Below, piece by piece: positions 60,133 to 64,000 of a stretch of DNA of 64,000 nucleotides. Positions within the stretch are counted from its first letter, which is position 1. Each line of letters begins with the position of its first letter. The notes beneath the pieces are model-generated. The model was not told the DNA's origin. It made no database searches and saw nothing but the letters and a program-made list of their open reading frames with translations. The position numbers were made by a program, and so were the translations under genes. Source of the DNA: Malus domestica (lineage: Eukaryota; Streptophyta; Magnoliopsida; Rosales; Rosaceae). Location of the stretch: the NCBI RefSeq assembly GCF_042453785.1, contig NC_091665.1, positions 26,441,501 to 26,505,500 on the forward strand, in the 5' to 3' direction.

Positions 60133-61387
60133 AAGTAACTACTTTTGTTTCTCTTGGTTTCTTAGTTTTTGATAGGGGTAAAATTGGATTTTAAAAGAAA
60201 AAAAATGGGGTGAACTTAGATGAATAGTGGGGTGTAAATAGAAATATAACCTCATTTTAATAGAAACTTATAATTTTTTGGTGCCACTTACCATTCGGGG
60301 TCCCGGCGGTCGTCTTGCTAACCTGAATTAGAGTCGGCTTTGATCGTGTTTAAATAGAAAAATTAATTTTCTTTTGGGAAATATACAATCAACACAATTA
60401 AGTTAACAGAATTGCTAAAGTTATTCAAGAAAACGTGCTAAAGTTAGTCCACGTCATTAAGTCAAATCCTTTCCCAACATGGATCTTTAACAAACTTTTA
60501 AGAATTCAATTCATGTATACCAAAACTTTACATAAAGGGAGGGATGCACGAGTATCATGTGTGAAAGCGAAGTGATTCAAAACGAGATGTAATCAAATGA
60601 TGTTACCAAGACACACATCAACGATAAACATAACATTGTTGATTTTCTCTTTGATATAGATAGACGTTAGTCTTTACTATGGTAAGAGAGATGCAATTTT
60701 ACTATAATTGTTCAATTAGAAACAATAACCTAAATGATATTTGGTGACACTACATAAAAAGTGAGCAATAGCTACCCGTGGTGCAACTATTACCTACTTT
60801 TTGACCTTTTTGTTACGTTCACCACTCTATCTAATTAATAAAGTAACGTTACATTCACCATATTTTATATATCACATCTCTACTCTAATAAAGTTATGAC
60901 CCACTAGTATGAATACATCTCACCTATATTAGAAGTTAGGAATGTAGTACAAATGTGTACAAAATGAAAGAATATAATGCACCGTCACAACTCAACTCTG
61001 TTGAATGAACAAAAATAATCACTTTCACAACTCAACGCCGAATTTATTGTTGTGGATTCACTCGCCGATGTTACAATCAAACTTCCATCAGAACAAACTG
61101 GGAAAATTATAATTTTGTGCTTCAAATGTGTGAAGAGAATGAATAATATTCATTTTGGACCAAAAATAAAAGAAATTAAAATTTTCAAAAGAAATATCTG
61201 AATTCCATTGGATTATATTTTTTTAATAAAAGTTTGTATTGTGGAGACTGATACAACAGTGGTACAAATTTCGAAATTTTACCTTGAACAACTCCAATTT
61301 AACACGCTGATATTCTATTGGTAGCCTTTTTACCTTTAACACCTCCAGTTTAACATCAAAATTAAGATTGACTATGCTTGGAGAAGA
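60133..61387. other. Intergenic, nothing recognised
   Basis: AT-rich. It contains the presumed 3' untranslated region of the receptor kinase gene near 61,380. No other feature is supported. Confidence 0.4.
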
Positions 61388-64000
61388 CTATGTAGGAGGA
61401 TTACTGATCAGGTGAACTACTTCCCTCATCGTAGGTCTTGCAGAGCTGTCGTTGTCGACACACAGCATTGCCAGTTTGAACAAATGTATGACAGCCGCCA
61501 AGGGGTATCCGGCGAGATTTGGATCCACCACTGCTAGAACCGATGATGAACTGGACAACGACTTGGTAGTTTTCCTCACCCAACCCACTAAGCTTATAGC
61601 GTCTTCATAGTTCATCACTGCTTTCCTCCCTGTTATTAGCTCCAGCAAAACCACACCAAAACTGTACACGTCTATTTTCTCATCCACTTTTAGTGTATAA
61701 CCGTACTCTGTAAGTTTGCACCATCATATAAAATAAAATAAATTATTGATAGATGATTGACTAACAAGAAACTTTTTTATATTTGACGTGTTTTGGTGAA
61801 GGTACGGAGCTTTTGACAACCATTTCATTTACATTTTTATTATTTTTTATTTTTATACAAATGAAATCTGATTTCAAAATCAAGTCAGAAGGTAAAAACT
61901 CACAAAAACATATTTTAGATTTTGGTCTTAAGTTTTCATTTTTCATATTTTTTTATTTGAAAATTAAAAACCGTTATCAAACAAGTTTTAATTTTTCGAT
62001 TTTTCTATAATGAAAGAAAAAAAAACCCTATAAACTGAAAATTAAAATAATTATCAAATAATTCTTTAATTAATTAATCGAAGATGAAATAGATTACGGA
62101 CCTGGGGCGATGTAACCGAAGGAACCAGCAACTGAAGACATGCAATCAGCTGCAGCTCCATGGAAGTACTTGGCGAGCCCAAAATCAGCAACATGAGCCT
62201 CAAAGTTTGAATCCAACAAGATGTTATGGGACTTGACATCTCTGTGTATAATCAGGGGTGAACAGTCATGGTGCAGATAACACAATCCCTTTGCAGCCTC
62301 CACTGCAATTTTATACCTCCTCTCCCACTGAAACTCCCCTCCATTTTCCCCATGCAATATTTTTCCCAAGCTACCATTAGGCATGTACTCGTACAACAAC
62401 AAATTAGAGTCCTTATTGTTCGACATGTATCCCAAAAGCCTCACTATGTTTCGGTGTTTGATTCGCCCCAGCGTCTTAATCTCCGCTGCAAATCCATGAT
62501 CCATTTGCCCTCTATTACTTGATGATCCTACTAGCTGTTTGATTGCTATGTCAAGGCCGCTTGGCATGGTTCCCCGGTAGACAATCCCAGCACCGCCTTT
62601 GCCTATTATATTCTCTTGCTTTATGCACTGTAGCAAGTCCTCGACTTTGAGGTCGAGCTGCTGGAACAATGTGAGCCTCCAACCACTAGATTTTTGAATA
62701 CTTCTTCCTGTACAAATCTTTATCAGTAGGAATACTAGAAGCACGATAAGTAGGGAACCGAGAACCGCAGGTAGTCCAGCGATGATCATAAGACCGAGCC
62801 TGGAGGAACCAAACACATTGTGGTCTTGAGATTTCATGTTAATGAAGGAACACGGGCGTGAGACGTTGGTACAGAGATAGGGGTTCCCACGAAACGACGC
62901 GATGTCCAGAAAATGATCACCGGTTGGGATTCTACCTGTGAAATTGTTATAAGAGAGATCCAAAGTTGTAAGGGTTTCCATGGCGGGTATTCCGTCAGGT
63001 ATTTGGCCAGTGAGTTGGTTCCGAGACATATTCACAAGATAAACTAGTTTCAGCTTCTCTATCCCTCTTGGGATTTCGCCGACCAAATTGTTTCGACTCA
63101 AATCAAGGGACCCTAGAGACGAACAATTAGAAACAGAAGCTGGAATTTCGCCACCGAGCTTGTTGACGTTGATGTTGATTTTTGATAACACTATCAAGTT
63201 AAAGATTTCGTCTGGTATTTTCCCAGAAAATCGGTTCATCTCCAGCGAGAGAGTTGTTAAGTTGTTGAGGTTTCCAATTGCGGGTGGGATCCTCCCCGAA
63301 ATCTGATTCGCAGAAAGCGAGAGGATTGCGAGTGTGCCCGCTGTCATTTGTGTTGGAAGTTGACCGGACAGGCAGTTATCATTCATCTCAATCATACCCA
63401 AGCTGGGCAAGTTGAAGATCCCAACAGGAATAGTCCCGCTGATTCTGTTTTTCATCATTCGGATTTTGACAAGAGACTTGCATTGGCCGAGCTCCAACGG
63501 AATGGGCCCAAAGAAGTTGTTATCCATCAGAATCAGCGTCCTCAGCCTCCCGCCTAAGCACAGATTCCGAGGAATCAACCCGGTCAGGTGGTTGCCGGTG
63601 ACATCCAAATCCGTAAGCCTGCCGTTCTGGCCAAGACTTTCGGGTAGTTCGTATGTAAAGTTGTTCTCCCACAGCTGAAGAATCTCCAGATAAGGAAGAT
63701 CGCCGATGAACTTGGGTATGGGACCGTAAAGGTCGTTCTTGTACAGATTTATTAACCTAATGCTCTTCAGCTCTGAGAAACTTTCGGGTATTTTTCCAGT
63801 GAGTTCGTTTATGGAGAGATCCAAGGTCACGAGGTTCGCCATGCTCGAAAGCTCCGGTGGTATAAAACCACTGAGCCGATTTACTTGTAAAAACAACGAG
63901 TGCAAATTCTTCAAAAGGCTCAGACTCGTGGGAATCTTGCCAATGAGGTTACTGTTGAATAGTAATCTTGTCTTAGGCCCAAGACAAGTGATCCAACCCA
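61388..64000 (-). CDS. CLAVATA1-type LRR receptor kinase, partial
   Basis: The gene enters from beyond 64,000 and ends at 61,388. Exon A runs from the edge to 62,102 and exon B from 61,707 to 61,388; the intron (62,101-61,708) has GT-AG ends and falls inside the APE motif ([15 protein letters not shown]). Seen: about a dozen extracellular LRRs (for example [35 protein letters not shown]), a membrane span ([20 protein letters not shown]), then a kinase with [27 protein letters not shown] and ADFGLAK, all catalytic residues kept. The layout and the [20 protein letters not shown] juxtamembrane region place it with CLV1, which perceives CLE peptides and limits stem-cell number in meristems. The C-terminus is short (ends LISNPPT). 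The first visible residues ([14 protein letters not shown]) fit the LRR pattern poorly. Confidence 0.85.

Overview
The window is nuclear DNA of a flowering plant. The genes have many introns with canonical splice sites, and the intergenic DNA is AT-rich and full of LTR retrotransposon, MITE and SINE debris. The LTR families, the gag type, the Cassandra element and the TIR-NBS-LRR architecture point to Rosaceae (apple or pear type). That assignment is inference from family resemblance, not from a search.

Layout. 1-17,900 is repeat country: a decayed Gypsy element with a 5' LTR at 2,071-2,716 and a gag interrupted by three insertions (a hAT-type MITE, a 3.3-kb TG...CA element with a perfect 5-bp target duplication, and a second LTR fragment), followed by a 50-bp minisatellite, solo-LTR-like DNA, SINEs and duplicated blocks that match the 3' flank of the resistance gene. 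18,060-22,867 (minus) is a TIR-NBS-LRR gene with all domains present but at least two frameshifts. 22,900-40,400 is again repeats: a foldback element with a huge CTT core, LTR pieces in both orientations, a rearranged Cassandra (5S-rRNA-bearing) TRIM cluster, the inverted partner of the 3.3-kb element, and a 240-bp palindrome.

40,500-55,300 is the gene-rich core. It starts with an intact 17-exon N-acetylglucosaminyltransferase I gene (444 codons plus stop) that contains a U12-type AT-AC intron and has a small upstream ORF copying its own first six codons. Next is an SPT2-like histone-chaperone gene, a decayed tandem copy of it joined to a fragment of another gene, a NOC4 ribosome-biogenesis gene with several disabling lesions, and a second SPT2-like gene in inverted orientation with a homologous promoter. 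55,400-61,300 holds MITEs, a PIF/Harbinger transposase remnant and SINEs. 61,388 to the window edge (minus) is a CLAVATA1-type LRR receptor kinase cut by the window end.

The genes do not form an operon-like system. GnTI acts in Golgi N-glycan maturation, SPT2-like proteins in chromatin, NOC4 in 40S subunit assembly, the TNL in immunity and the CLV1-like kinase in meristem signalling. No dedicated novel multi-gene system was found. The most unusual items are the AT-AC intron, the scrambled Cassandra, the SPT2-like inverted pair around a damaged NOC4, and the large palindromic repeats.
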